Assembly (NCBI GenBank): GCA_003452655.1
Contig: DMNR01000237.1
Location: forward strand, 9,198-16,541
Reading direction: 5' to 3'
Length of the DNA: 7,344 nt
Origin: Actinomycetota bacterium
Lineage (GTDB): Bacteria > Actinomycetota > Actinomycetes > S36-B12 > UBA10799
Positions 1 through 7,344 of the stretch are shown one piece after another. Numbering within the stretch: position 1 is the first letter of the stretch; the number at the start of each line of letters is the position of its first letter. The position numbers were made by a program, and so were the translations under genes. The notes under the pieces were generated by a model. The model was not told the origin of the DNA. It saw nothing but the letters and a program-made list of their open reading frames with translations, and did no database searches.

Positions 1-1211
1 TGACCAGTAAGGCCAACGTTGCGCCCACCGGCAAGCTGCAGAATGAGCGAGGCGGCGAGCCCGGATGCATATGGCGCCACGACCCTGTCCACGCCGCGCT
101 CGAAGCGCCTTGAAGCCTCACTGGAAAGCTTGTGGCGCCGCGACATTCGGGCAACCACGACTGGGTCGAAGTGGGCTGCCTCAAGCAGGACACTGCGGCT
201 ACTCGCATCGATCTCGCTCGATACCCCACCCATTGTCCCGGCGAGAGCCAAGGGACCTGAGTCATCGGCGATCACCAAATCTTCTGGGTCCAGTTTGCGC
301 ACGACATGGTCGAGGGTCTCCAAGGTTTCACCTGGTTGCGCGCGGCGGGCTACCACCGCCCCCGAGACTCGGTCGGCGTCGAACGCATGCAAAGGCTGGC
401 CTGTCTCAAGCATGACGTAGTTCGTCACGTCAACGATCAAGCTCACCGGGCGCATCCCGGCCGCGATGAGCCGCTGCGACATCCACATCGGCGTGGGTGC
501 GGAGGCATCAACATCGATCAGGGAGCGCAGGGTGAAGACGTCACAGGAACTCTCATCGGTGAAGCCACATGCCCGAGGTGCGGAATCGGCGTCGGGGGCA
601 GGTAGATCGGCGAGATCCAGAGCCTTGTCCACGAACGGCAGCTTGAACGCGATAGCGGTATCCCTGGCGATACCTCGGATCGACAGCGCGTAGCCCCTAT
701 CGGGCGTAACGGCGATATCGAGGACTTCCTCCGCAAATGTCAGGAAGTCCGAGGCCGGAGTCCCAACCGGGACAGAGTGGGGCGCTAGGACCATGATCCC
801 GCTGTGATCGTCGCCGAGATCGAGTTCGCGCGCGGAACAGATCATCCCGTCCGAAGTTCGGCCGTACGTCTGACGGGCAGCGATGCCAAATCCTCCGGGC
901 AAAACCGCCCCAGGCAGCGCCACGATCACGAGGTCTCCGACCTCGAAGTTTGAGGCCCCGCAAACGATCCCACGAACGCCACCATTCGCCTGGCCAACAT
1001 CAACCTGACAGAACCGGATCGGCTTCTTGAACTCCTCGAGAAGTTCGATGTCCTTAACTTCGCCAACGACCACGGGACCGGACGCATCAGCCACCACGTC
1101 GACAGTCTCGACCTCTAGCCCTAGTGCAATCAGCGCGGCGGCCAACTCCCGCCCGGACACCTCGGAGGGCAACTCGACGAACTCGCGCAACCAAGAAATT
1201 GGTGCTCTCAT
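1..1211 (-). CDS. pheT: Phenylalanyl-tRNA synthetase beta subunit (3' end beyond window)
   Basis: This encodes the beta subunit of the cytoplasmic (alphabeta)2 phenylalanine-tRNA ligase, which carries the editing site and tRNA-binding domains. I translated the minus strand by hand from 1211 to 1 and found 403 open codons without a frameshift. The protein begins MRAPISWLREFVELPSEV, the usual PheT start. An EMAP/Trbp111-like OB-fold tRNA-binding domain covers about residues 40-150 (FCQVDVG, CGASNFEVGD, GRTSDGMICSARELDLG). The B3/B4 editing region follows at about 210-370 (NYVMLETGQPLHAFD, LAGTMGG), and the start of B5 is visible (HKLSSEASRRFERGVD). PheT is usually about 800-850 residues, so roughly half is missing. 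The ATG lies 3 nt after the pheS stop, and its Shine-Dalgarno GGAGGG (1219-1224) lies inside the last pheS codons, so the two genes are co-transcribed and probably translationally coupled. Confidence 0.97.
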   Translation of the reverse strand, partial: MRAPISWLREFVELPSEVSGRELAAALIALGLEVETVDVVADASGPVVVGEVKDIELLEEFKKPIRFCQVDVGQANGGVRGIVCGASNFEVGDLVIVALPGAVLPGGFGIAARQTYGRTSDGMICSARELDLGDDHSGIMVLAPHSVPVGTPASDFLTFAEEVLDIAVTPDRGYALSIRGIARDTAIAFKLPFVDKALDLADLPAPDADSAPRACGFTDESSCDVFTLRSLIDVDASAPTPMWMSQRLIAAGMRPVSLIVDVTNYVMLETGQPLHAFDADRVSGAVVARRAQPGETLETLDHVVRKLDPEDLVIADDSGPLALAGTMGGVSSEIDASSRSVLLEAAHFDPVVVARMSRRHKLSSEASRRFERGVDRVVAPYASGLAASLILQLAGGRNVGLTG

Positions 1212-1214
1212 TTC

Positions 1215-3289
<2,075 letters not shown>

Positions 3290-3299
<10 letters not shown>

Positions 3300-3323
3300 C
3301 GGGTCTGGAACACCCGAGGCGCT
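3290..3323. terminator. Possible bidirectional terminator hairpin
   Basis: A two-part stem sits at the junction of the convergent genes. The outer arms are AGCGCC (3290-3295) and GGCGCT (3318-3323); the inner arms are CGGGT (3300-3304) and ACCCG (3312-3316) around a 7-nt loop. It spans the stop codon of the kinase gene. No U-tract follows on either strand, which is common for hairpins in GC-rich actinobacteria but leaves termination unproven. Confidence 0.4.
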
Positions 3324-3341
3324 GGTGGATTCGGCCAAGTT

Positions 3342-4088
3342 CTATGCCTCGGACATGACCTCGGGAACCTGCTCAGCCTTCGCGCGCTCGGCGGCCCGGC
3401 GCTGCGCTTCGGCTAACTCGCCTTCGGGAACTGTAGGAGATTCGACCCTGGTCTTTGGGTTGCGGGCAGCAATCCATTCTTCGAGGCCGGGTGCTGATTC
3501 CCACGACGTAATCAGGCAATACCGCGGTTGATCGCCTGGGTGCCAGACCGCGTGGTAGAGGCGCTGGGTGTCAATGACTGCCTGAGTCCCTGCAGGGAGC
3601 GGAACACGTGTTTCGGTGGCAGGATCATTCTTGTCTTCGCGCAGGATCATGACCGAGTCTTGATCGTCCGTGAGGTTGAAGAACGAGCGAACGATCCAGC
3701 CGGTTCCGTCTGGATTCAGTCGATTGTTGTCGTCGATATGCAGATTGTGGATCGCGTCGGCGTACGAGTTGGGCTGAAGCTCGATCACTCGGCACCGGCC
3801 AATATTCACGCCGGGTTCCTGCGCCCTAGCGACAAGTCGCGGAGACTTCGCGACGTTAGCATCGACCCAGACCCCATCCTTGTCGGTCTTGGGTGGCGTG
3901 TGGTTCCAGAAACCATCGCACTCGAGATCACCATAGGCCGAGGCCAGCGGGGAAAATCTCGTGTCTCCGGAGGACTTCCAGTCGACATACTCGATGTCGA
4001 GCCATTCCGAGGGATCGCTTGCCTGGTCATAGCTATCAACAACGACGAAACCGCTGTCATCGAGGATGGGCATCTTGTAGTAAGACAT
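3342..4088 (-). CDS. Putative Fe(II)/2-oxoglutarate-type oxygenase, uncharacterised
   Basis: I do not recognise a named family for this 248-aa soluble protein; it has no signal peptide or membrane segment. The middle shows a pattern like non-heme Fe(II)/2OG oxygenases. An HxD pair lies in NLHIDDNNRL (H117, D119), followed by strand-like WIVRSFFNL and SVMILRED. A distal histidine lies in RLYHAVWHPG (H179, or H183), and R189 in QPRYCLITSW is placed to bind the 2-oxoglutarate carboxylate. The last 30 or so residues are charged and probably disordered or helical (PEGELAEAQRRAAERAKAEQ). The ATG at 4088 is preceded only by a weak AAGCGAG. The gene is separated from the methyltransferase upstream by 134 bp containing a palindrome and repeats, so it probably has its own promoter. 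The antisense frame is open over much of the gene but shows no recognisable motif. Enzyme class is an inference from motif spacing; substrate unknown. Confidence 0.7.
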   Translation of the reverse strand: MSYYKMPILDDSGFVVVDSYDQASDPSEWLDIEYVDWKSSGDTRFSPLASAYGDLECDGFWNHTPPKTDKDGVWVDANVAKSPRLVARAQEPGVNIGRCRVIELQPNSYADAIHNLHIDDNNRLNPDGTGWIVRSFFNLTDDQDSVMILREDKNDPATETRVPLPAGTQAVIDTQRLYHAVWHPGDQPRYCLITSWESAPGLEEWIAARNPKTRVESPTVPEGELAEAQRRAAERAKAEQVPEVMSEA

Positions 4089-4103
4089 TGATTCTCGCTT
4101 TCG

Positions 4104-4190
4104 TGCGTTGGACGCGACACTCGCGCAACGATCAGGACTCGACGTGGCAACTGTGCCACCTCAGGTGGCGACTGCGTTGCCGCGACACTC
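4104..4190. repeat. Imperfect direct repeat flanking overlapping hairpins
   Basis: TGCGTTG-GA-CGCGACACTC (4104-4122) recurs as TGCGTTG-C-CGCGACACTC (4173-4190), a near-identical pair about 68 bp apart. Between them lie two overlapping and mutually exclusive 6-bp stems: GTGGCA/TGCCAC (4144-4149, 4154-4159) and GCCACC/GGTGGC (4155-4160, 4164-4169). The first repeat copy can itself fold (CGCGA-CAC-TCGCG, 4113-4125). The block fills the 5' region of the oxygenase-like gene and could act as operator sites or as mRNA leader structure. The symmetry is seen directly; function is inference. Confidence 0.6.
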
Positions 4191-4197
4191 TCCGGTT

Positions 4198-4233
4198 GAG
4201 TGATTTAGTTAGGATACCCTAACTAAATCACTC
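4198..4233. promoter_or_regulatory. Perfect 16-bp inverted repeat (operator or terminator)
   Basis: The arms GAGTGATTTAGTTAGG (4198-4213) and CCTAACTAAATCACTC (4218-4233) are exact reverse complements around the 4-nt loop ATAC. The right arm contains the last codons and the TAG stop of the methyltransferase gene (4223-4225), and the element lies 110-145 bp upstream of the oxygenase-like start. There is no T-run after the stem on either strand, and the arms are AT-rich, so it is not a typical intrinsic terminator. It could still end the infC operon transcript. On the minus strand, TATGAC and TATCCT lie 18 nt apart across it and could form a -35/-10 pair, which would make the palindrome an operator over that promoter. 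A protein-binding operator and a terminator are both open. Confidence 0.75.
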
Positions 4234-5056
4234 GGTCATACTGCGCCGCCGCGGACGCGTAGAGACAGATGGCCGCGGCGATTCCCACATTGAGACTCTC
4301 GGCGCCGCCGAACATCGGAATGCTTACCACTTGGTCGCACTCCTGTTTGATTAGTTCACTCAAGCCGTGAGCTTCATTTCCAAGCAGCCATAACGTCGGT
4401 GAACCCAGGTCTAGATCGTCGGCAGAGAACAACGTGACCTCACCATTGGCGGCAGTACCTCGGACCACGAGGCCGTTGCTCTGAGCGGCGCTGAGTTCAG
4501 AAAGCATGTCCTCGACGCGAAACACCGGGACCCGAAAGACCGAGCCCGCGCTAGCGCGCACGCTCTTTGGTCCGAACGGGTCCGCACTCCCCGGGCCAAG
4601 AAGCACGGCATCAGCGCCGGCCGCATCCGCAGTTCGCACAACAACGCCGACGTTGCCGGGGTCCTGTGCCTGTTCTAACCCAATGACGAGTTGGGGCCGC
4701 GAGCTCCAAAGATTCGAAATCGGTGCCGGCATCCGGGCAACACCCACAAGACCCTGTGGGGTCCTGGTATCACTAAGCCCTGAGATCACCCGATCGTCGA
4801 CGACCAGCACTTCAACTCCGGCAGCCAGCACCTGGTCAATCAGGTCGGGGAACTTCGCATCGCCGGCTGGGGACACGAACAGCCGTTCTAGCAGATTGGC
4901 CCGCAATCCGTATTCCACGGACTGCGGGCCATCAGCTAGAAATAGTTGTTCAGCGTCACGAACGCTGGGTTGGTGAAGCTTGCGAGCTGCCGTGACAACA
5001 CTAGATGACTTCGAGGCTGAACGGCGAATGCCGCCACCTGTCGGCCGTTGGGTCAT
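4223..5056 (-). CDS. SpoU/TrmH-family rRNA 2'-O-ribose methyltransferase (TsnR/RlmB-like)
   Basis: This 277-aa protein is a SPOUT-class, SAM-dependent RNA ribose 2'-O-methyltransferase, most likely acting on 23S rRNA. An N-terminal substrate-binding domain covers about residues 22-108 (RKLHQPSVRDAEQLFLADG, VLVVDDRVISGLSDTRTPQGLVGV). The knotted catalytic domain follows with motif 1 DPGNVGVVVRTADAAGADAV (132-151; N135, R141), motif 2 WLLGNEAHGLS (223-233; N227, E228) and motif 3 IPMFGGAESLNVGIAAAICLY (246-266; S254, N256). Its ATG directly abuts the rplT stop (TAA then ATG, zero gap) and has no clear Shine-Dalgarno, so translation is probably coupled to rplT. A start around residue 20 would also fit the family, since the first residues (MTQRPTGGGIRRSASKSSS) are low-complexity. 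The position after rplT matches tsnR in mycobacteria. The exact target nucleotide cannot be read from the sequence. Confidence 0.93.
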   Translation of the reverse strand: MTQRPTGGGIRRSASKSSSVVTAARKLHQPSVRDAEQLFLADGPQSVEYGLRANLLERLFVSPAGDAKFPDLIDQVLAAGVEVLVVDDRVISGLSDTRTPQGLVGVARMPAPISNLWSSRPQLVIGLEQAQDPGNVGVVVRTADAAGADAVLLGPGSADPFGPKSVRASAGSVFRVPVFRVEDMLSELSAAQSNGLVVRGTAANGEVTLFSADDLDLGSPTLWLLGNEAHGLSELIKQECDQVVSIPMFGGAESLNVGIAAAICLYASAAAQYDRVI

Positions 5057-5431
5057 TTAGGCAGCCGACGAGTCCGTCACTACTGCGTCACGTGCAACTC
5101 CGACCAGCACGGCAAATGCAGCAGGGTCATTCACAGCCATGTCAGCGAGCATGCGACGGTCAACCTCGATCTCGGCTGCGCGTAGACCCTGGATGAATCG
5201 GTTGTACGTCATGCCATTGGCGCGCGAGGCAGCGTTGATTCGCTGGATCCACAGGCGACGGAAATCACCCTTGCGCGCACGACGGTCACGGTAGGAGTAC
5301 ACCAATGAGTGCGTGACCTGCTCTTTTGCCTTGCGGTACAGGCGTGAGCGCTGCCCGCGATACCCGCTAGCGCGTTCGAGGGTTGCCCGACGCTTCTTGT
5401 GCGCATTGACTGCGCGCTTTACGCGTGCCAC
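5057..5431 (-). CDS. rplT: 50S ribosomal protein L20
   Basis: This encodes a primary 23S rRNA-binding protein needed for early 50S assembly. The 124-aa protein has the basic N-terminal extension [21 protein letters not shown], the [17 protein letters not shown] segment and the globular C-terminal half [26 protein letters not shown] and [12 protein letters not shown]. The start is GTG at 5431, preceded by AAGGAG with a 6-nt spacer. L20 represses its own operon in several bacteria; the 90-bp spacer upstream contains a hairpin that could contribute here. Length is in the normal range. Confidence 0.98.
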   Translation of the reverse strand: MARVKRAVNAHKKRRATLERASGYRGQRSRLYRKAKEQVTHSLVYSYRDRRARKGDFRRLWIQRINAASRANGMTYNRFIQGLRAAEIEVDRRMLADMAVNDPAAFAVLVGVARDAVVTDSSAA

Positions 5432-5453
5432 TTGCTTCTCCTTGCGTTCGTTG

Positions 5454-5475
5454 CCTAGCGACGCTGGCCGCTAGG
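5454..5475 (-). promoter_or_regulatory. Hairpin in the rpmI-rplT spacer
   Basis: The 7-bp arms CCTAGCG (5454-5460) and CGCTAGG (5469-5475) enclose an 8-nt loop. In the minus-strand mRNA the structure sits 22 nt before the rplT GTG and about 10 nt before its AAGGAG. No U-tract follows, so it is unlikely to be an intrinsic terminator. It could be an L20- or RNase-related regulatory stem. The pairing is exact, the role unknown. Confidence 0.5.
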
Positions 5476-5521
5476 TTGTTATCGACTGACTGACACCAGC
5501 CGGAATGGACGGTGGTTGGGA

Positions 5522-5719
5522 TTAGCGCTTGCCCAGCAAACGCTTGACGCGCTTCTCATCGGCTTTGGCCACTGGGGCATCAGCCATCAGGCGGCGGGTG
5601 CGCTTGGAGTTCTTAACCTCAAGGAGGTGGCGACGGTTGACCTGTTCGTGGGTTAGCTTGCCCGAACCGGTCGTTTTAAACCGCTTCTTCGAGCCACTGT
5701 GCGTCTTCATCTTTGGCAT
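5522..5719 (-). CDS. rpmI: 50S ribosomal protein L35
   Basis: This small basic 50S protein is 65 aa, the family length. It begins [22 protein letters not shown], the L35 signature, continues with [17 protein letters not shown] and ends [10 protein letters not shown]. Eleven nt separate it from the infC stop, and its Shine-Dalgarno GGAG overlaps that stop (TAGGAG), spaced 8 nt from the ATG, which favours coupled translation of infC and rpmI. Confidence 0.98.
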   Translation of the reverse strand: MPKMKTHSGSKKRFKTTGSGKLTHEQVNRRHLLEVKNSKRTRRLMADAPVAKADEKRVKRLLGKR

Positions 5720-5730
5720 CGGTACTACTC

Positions 5731-6345
5731 CTACTGATCGGCCGCAGGTACATCTGCGGAAGCTTCAATGTCGCCGAGAACCTCTTCTTCAAGGGTCTTG
5801 GCTGCTGTGTCCTTCTCGTGCTTGACGTCTGACTTCTTCCGCAGTGGCGCGATGACCATCACCATGTTGCGTCCGTCCTGCTTGGGAGTGGACTCAACGA
5901 TGCCGAGATCTGCGACGTCCTCGGCAAGCTTCTGCAGCAGCCGGAAGCCGAGCTCTGGGCGTGATTGCTCACGTCCGCGGAACATGATCGTCACCTTTAC
6001 CTTGTCGCCCGCCTTCAGGAAGCGTTCGATGTGGCCCTTCTTGGTTCCGTAATCATGGGGATCGATCTTCGGCCGAAGCTTCATCTCTTTGATGATGACG
6101 TTGGTTTGATTCCGACGGGTTTCACGCGCCTTCATCGCTGCTTCGTACTTGAACTTGCCGAAGTCCATAAGTTTGCAGACTGGGGGTCGCGAGTTGGGCG
6201 CAACTTCCACCAGATCGAGGTCTGCCTCCTGAGCGAGTCGCAGCGCGTCCTCGATGCGGACGATTCCAACTTGCTCACCGGCAGGACCCACGAGTCGCAC
6301 TTCTGGGACTCTGATCCGCTCGTTGATGCGGGGTTCGACGCTGAT
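5731..6345 (-). CDS. infC: Translation initiation factor IF-3 (ATC start)
   Basis: IF3 binds the 30S subunit, prevents premature 50S joining and proofreads the start codon and initiator tRNA. The protein is 204 aa with the proposed ATC start at 6345: (M)[15 protein letters not shown], then [19 protein letters not shown]. The N-domain/linker signature is [18 protein letters not shown], and the C-domain shows KMKLRP-like [30 protein letters not shown] and [14 protein letters not shown] charged tail of about 35 residues follows ([19 protein letters not shown]). Between the in-frame TGA at 6369-6367 and the first canonical start (GTG at 6300) there is no ATG, GTG or TTG, and starting at 6300 would delete the conserved [11 protein letters not shown]. 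The ATC has AAGGAGG just upstream. Rare start codons in infC are a known basis of IF3 autoregulation. It is the first gene of the infC-rpmI-rplT-methyltransferase operon. Confidence 0.97.
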   Translation of the reverse strand: MSVEPRINERIRVPEVRLVGPAGEQVGIVRIEDALRLAQEADLDLVEVAPNSRPPVCKLMDFGKFKYEAAMKARETRRNQTNVIIKEMKLRPKIDPHDYGTKKGHIERFLKAGDKVKVTIMFRGREQSRPELGFRLLQKLAEDVADLGIVESTPKQDGRNMVMVIAPLRKKSDVKHEKDTAAKTLEEEVLGDIEASADVPAADQ

Positions 6346-6496
6346 GGCGCCTCCTTCTGTCGTCGGTCAATGCTCGTAGAAGCACAGAAACCCGACGCGC
6401 CAGAAGCCTTCACCGAGTGAAGTTCAAAGGCGACCTGACGCGACAAAACGCCGGCAGGTGGGATCTCTCCGCTTTCTGAGATGAAAGGGTAGCAGC
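6346..6496. promoter_or_regulatory. Divergent infC / DUF1844 promoter and infC leader
   Basis: These 151 bp hold no gene and must carry promoter elements for infC (minus) and the DUF1844 gene (plus). On the minus strand TGCTACCCT (near 6493-6485) could be a -10, which would leave an infC leader of about 130 nt; no consensus -35 precedes it. An imperfect dyad, ACCTG (6433-6437) with CAGGT (6455-6459) and inner GCG/CGC (6440-6442, 6449-6451) around ACAAAA, lies in the middle and could fold in the infC leader. The plus-strand gene is preceded by AAAGGG. The region type is certain from the layout; individual boxes are tentative. Confidence 0.5.
6350..6356 (-). promoter_or_regulatory. infC ribosome binding site that fixes the ATC start
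   Basis: In minus-strand mRNA sense, AAGGAGG ends 4 nt before the ATC at 6345-6343. It is the strongest Shine-Dalgarno match in this operon and points to ATC as the start, while no comparable site precedes the downstream GTG at 6300. Confidence 0.85.
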
Positions 6497-6841
6497 ATGG
6501 GCAATGAAGCTGACTCGGCGAGTGATCGAACAAACAGTGCTGCGCGCGATATCGCGGATGTTCCTGCCGTGGAGGTGGTGACAACGGTGGCTGTGCATCT
6601 AATGAGTGCGGCGGCAATCAAGTGCGGACTGGCAGAGGACGAGGCCACTGCCAGCCAACAGCAGGATCTTGCGGAGGCTCGCATCTTGATCACGGCGCTC
6701 GCCGGTCTCATCAAAGCGAGCGCACCGGACCTCGGGTCGGCTCATGCCGGACCCCTCCGCGATGGCCTCAAGAGCCTGCAGACGGCCTTCCGTGAAGCCT
6801 CTGAGGTACCCGATCCACCTGGCCACGGCCCTGGTGAGTGA
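6497..6841 (+). CDS. DUF1844 domain-containing protein
   Basis: This 114-aa protein is small and probably cytosolic. The first 20 or so residues are polar and low-complexity (MGNEADSASDRTNSAARDIA). The DUF1844 core follows, with EVVTTVAVHLMSAAAIKCGL (26-45) and QQDLAEARILITALAGLIKA (55-74), two predicted helices with the conserved HLMSAAA and DL-EAR-LI-AL patterns. A tail of amphipathic helix and Pro/Gly residues ends the protein. ATG at 6497 is preceded by AAAGGG with about 7 nt spacing. The biochemical function of the family is unknown. It is divergent from infC, a neighbourhood I recall from other actinobacteria, which may reflect shared regulation but does not prove a translation role. 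Confidence 0.88.
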   Translation: MGNEADSASDRTNSAARDIADVPAVEVVTTVAVHLMSAAAIKCGLAEDEATASQQQDLAEARILITALAGLIKASAPDLGSAHAGPLRDGLKSLQTAFREASEVPDPPGHGPGE

Positions 6842-6842
6842 G

Positions 6843-6855
6843 GAGCGACTCGCTC
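6843..6855. terminator. Short hairpin between convergent genes
   Basis: GAGCG (6843-6847) and CGCTC (6851-6855) flank the loop ACT in the 17-bp gap between the convergent DUF1844 and SseB-like genes. The stem is short and no U-tract follows, so it is only a weak candidate for a shared terminator. Confidence 0.25.
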
Positions 6856-6858
6856 GCG

Positions 6859-7344
6859 CTACGCCTCTGCGGTGCGAACCGCCAATTCCAACCCACGCGG
6901 CAGTCGACTTCGGAGGATCTCGCTAGCCGATAGTGCCTGTGCGACCTCCGGCAAGACTGTCTGTGAGTCAAGGTCCGCCGGAGCCAGCAAAGTCAACCTC
7001 AGGTCGGCGTCCCCGCGGGGCTCCGACATCTCAAACTGACAGTTGTATCTGCGCGCCAGTGGTGCAACGACATCCATGACTGCGCCTTGAATTTCTGGGT
7101 CGGTGATGGGCGAGCCGACCGGATCCCCTGCCGCGATCGCAGTCAGCAGCGGCTTGTCCATGACGAATGTATGTGGACTGCCGATATCGACGATCAGGGC
7201 ATCGGCGCCCTCGTCGAGTGCCGCGGCGGCCACCATTTGAGCGCGCGCAGCAACTGGACGCGCCTGCTGATCCCACTGCGCCATTGCCGACACCGAGGTA
7301 AACGCGAGCAATCCGCGACGGCCGTCCGGAATCTGTACCGAGAC
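6859..7344 (-). CDS. SseB-like protein (5' end beyond window)
   Basis: The frame is open from the right window edge to TAG at 6859-6861, giving 161 visible residues; the start lies outside. The visible part begins VSVQIPDGRRGLLAFTSVSAM, followed by AQWDQQARPV, which matches the SseB N-terminal domain pattern of actinobacterial proteins (lPaFTs...l..W....RPv). DEGADALIVDIGSPHTFVMD and a C-terminal part similar to SseB_C (EVAQALSASEILRSRLPRGLELAV) follow. The family is named after the Salmonella SseB name only by domain; in actinobacteria its role is unknown, and it often sits beside infC. An internal TTG at 7311 is not the real start, since conserved sequence precedes it. Confidence 0.8.
   Translation of the reverse strand, partial: VSVQIPDGRRGLLAFTSVSAMAQWDQQARPVAARAQMVAAAALDEGADALIVDIGSPHTFVMDKPLLTAIAAGDPVGSPITDPEIQGAVMDVVAPLARRYNCQFEMSEPRGDADLRLTLLAPADLDSQTVLPEVAQALSASEILRSRLPRGLELAVRTAEA

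Noticed and set aside
3528..4091. 187-codon open frame on the plus strand opposite the oxygenase-like gene
   Set aside because: No recognisable motif, whereas the minus-strand frame is longer and has a coherent HxD...H...R pattern; overlapping coding on both strands is unlikely.
4198..4233. Palindrome as an insertion-sequence end or attachment site
   Set aside because: No transposase or integrase, no second copy in the window and no target-site duplication were seen.
6132..6617. 161-codon minus-strand frame overlapping the infC 5' end
   Set aside because: Shifted frame of infC with low-complexity content; IF3 homology in the other frame is unambiguous.

Overview
The window looks like core chromosome of an actinomycete (Actinomycetota): GC-rich by eye (roughly 60%, not computed), with the conserved block infC-rpmI-rplT-rRNA methyltransferase-(other genes)-pheS-pheT on the minus strand and, beside infC, a divergent DUF1844 gene and an SseB-like gene. 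As I recall, Mycobacterium tuberculosis has the same order (infC, rpmI, rplT, tsnR, then pheS and pheT a few genes later), and Streptomyces keeps DUF1844 and SseB genes beside infC. PheS and IF3 read as typical actinobacterial proteins. No species can be named from this sequence.

Layout from right to left, which is the direction of transcription for most genes: the 3' part of an SseB-like gene (minus, cut by the window end); a DUF1844 gene (plus) that converges with it; a 151-bp divergent promoter/leader region; infC, rpmI, rplT and a SpoU/TrmH-type rRNA ribose methyltransferase gene as one compact minus-strand operon for initiation and 50S assembly; a 133-bp gap with a perfect 16-bp inverted repeat, a direct repeat and overlapping small hairpins; an uncharacterised protein with an HxD...H...R pattern like Fe(II)/2-oxoglutarate oxygenases (minus); a convergent APH(6)/hydroxyurea-kinase-like gene (plus); a 99-bp divergent gap; then pheS and pheT (minus), with pheT running off the left end after 403 codons.

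The translation genes are ordinary and intact. The points worth a second look are: infC has no ATG, GTG or TTG start that keeps its conserved N-terminus and almost certainly begins with ATC, as expected for IF3 autoregulation; a 36-nt perfect palindrome overlaps the methyltransferase stop codon, lacks a U-tract and lies upstream of the putative oxygenase gene; and two accessory genes (putative oxygenase and antibiotic-kinase homologue) sit between the infC operon and pheST. I found no CRISPR array, tRNA, rRNA, insertion sequence or phage gene. I do not see convincing evidence of a wholly new multi-gene system; the best candidate for novelty is the oxygenase-like gene with its structured upstream region.
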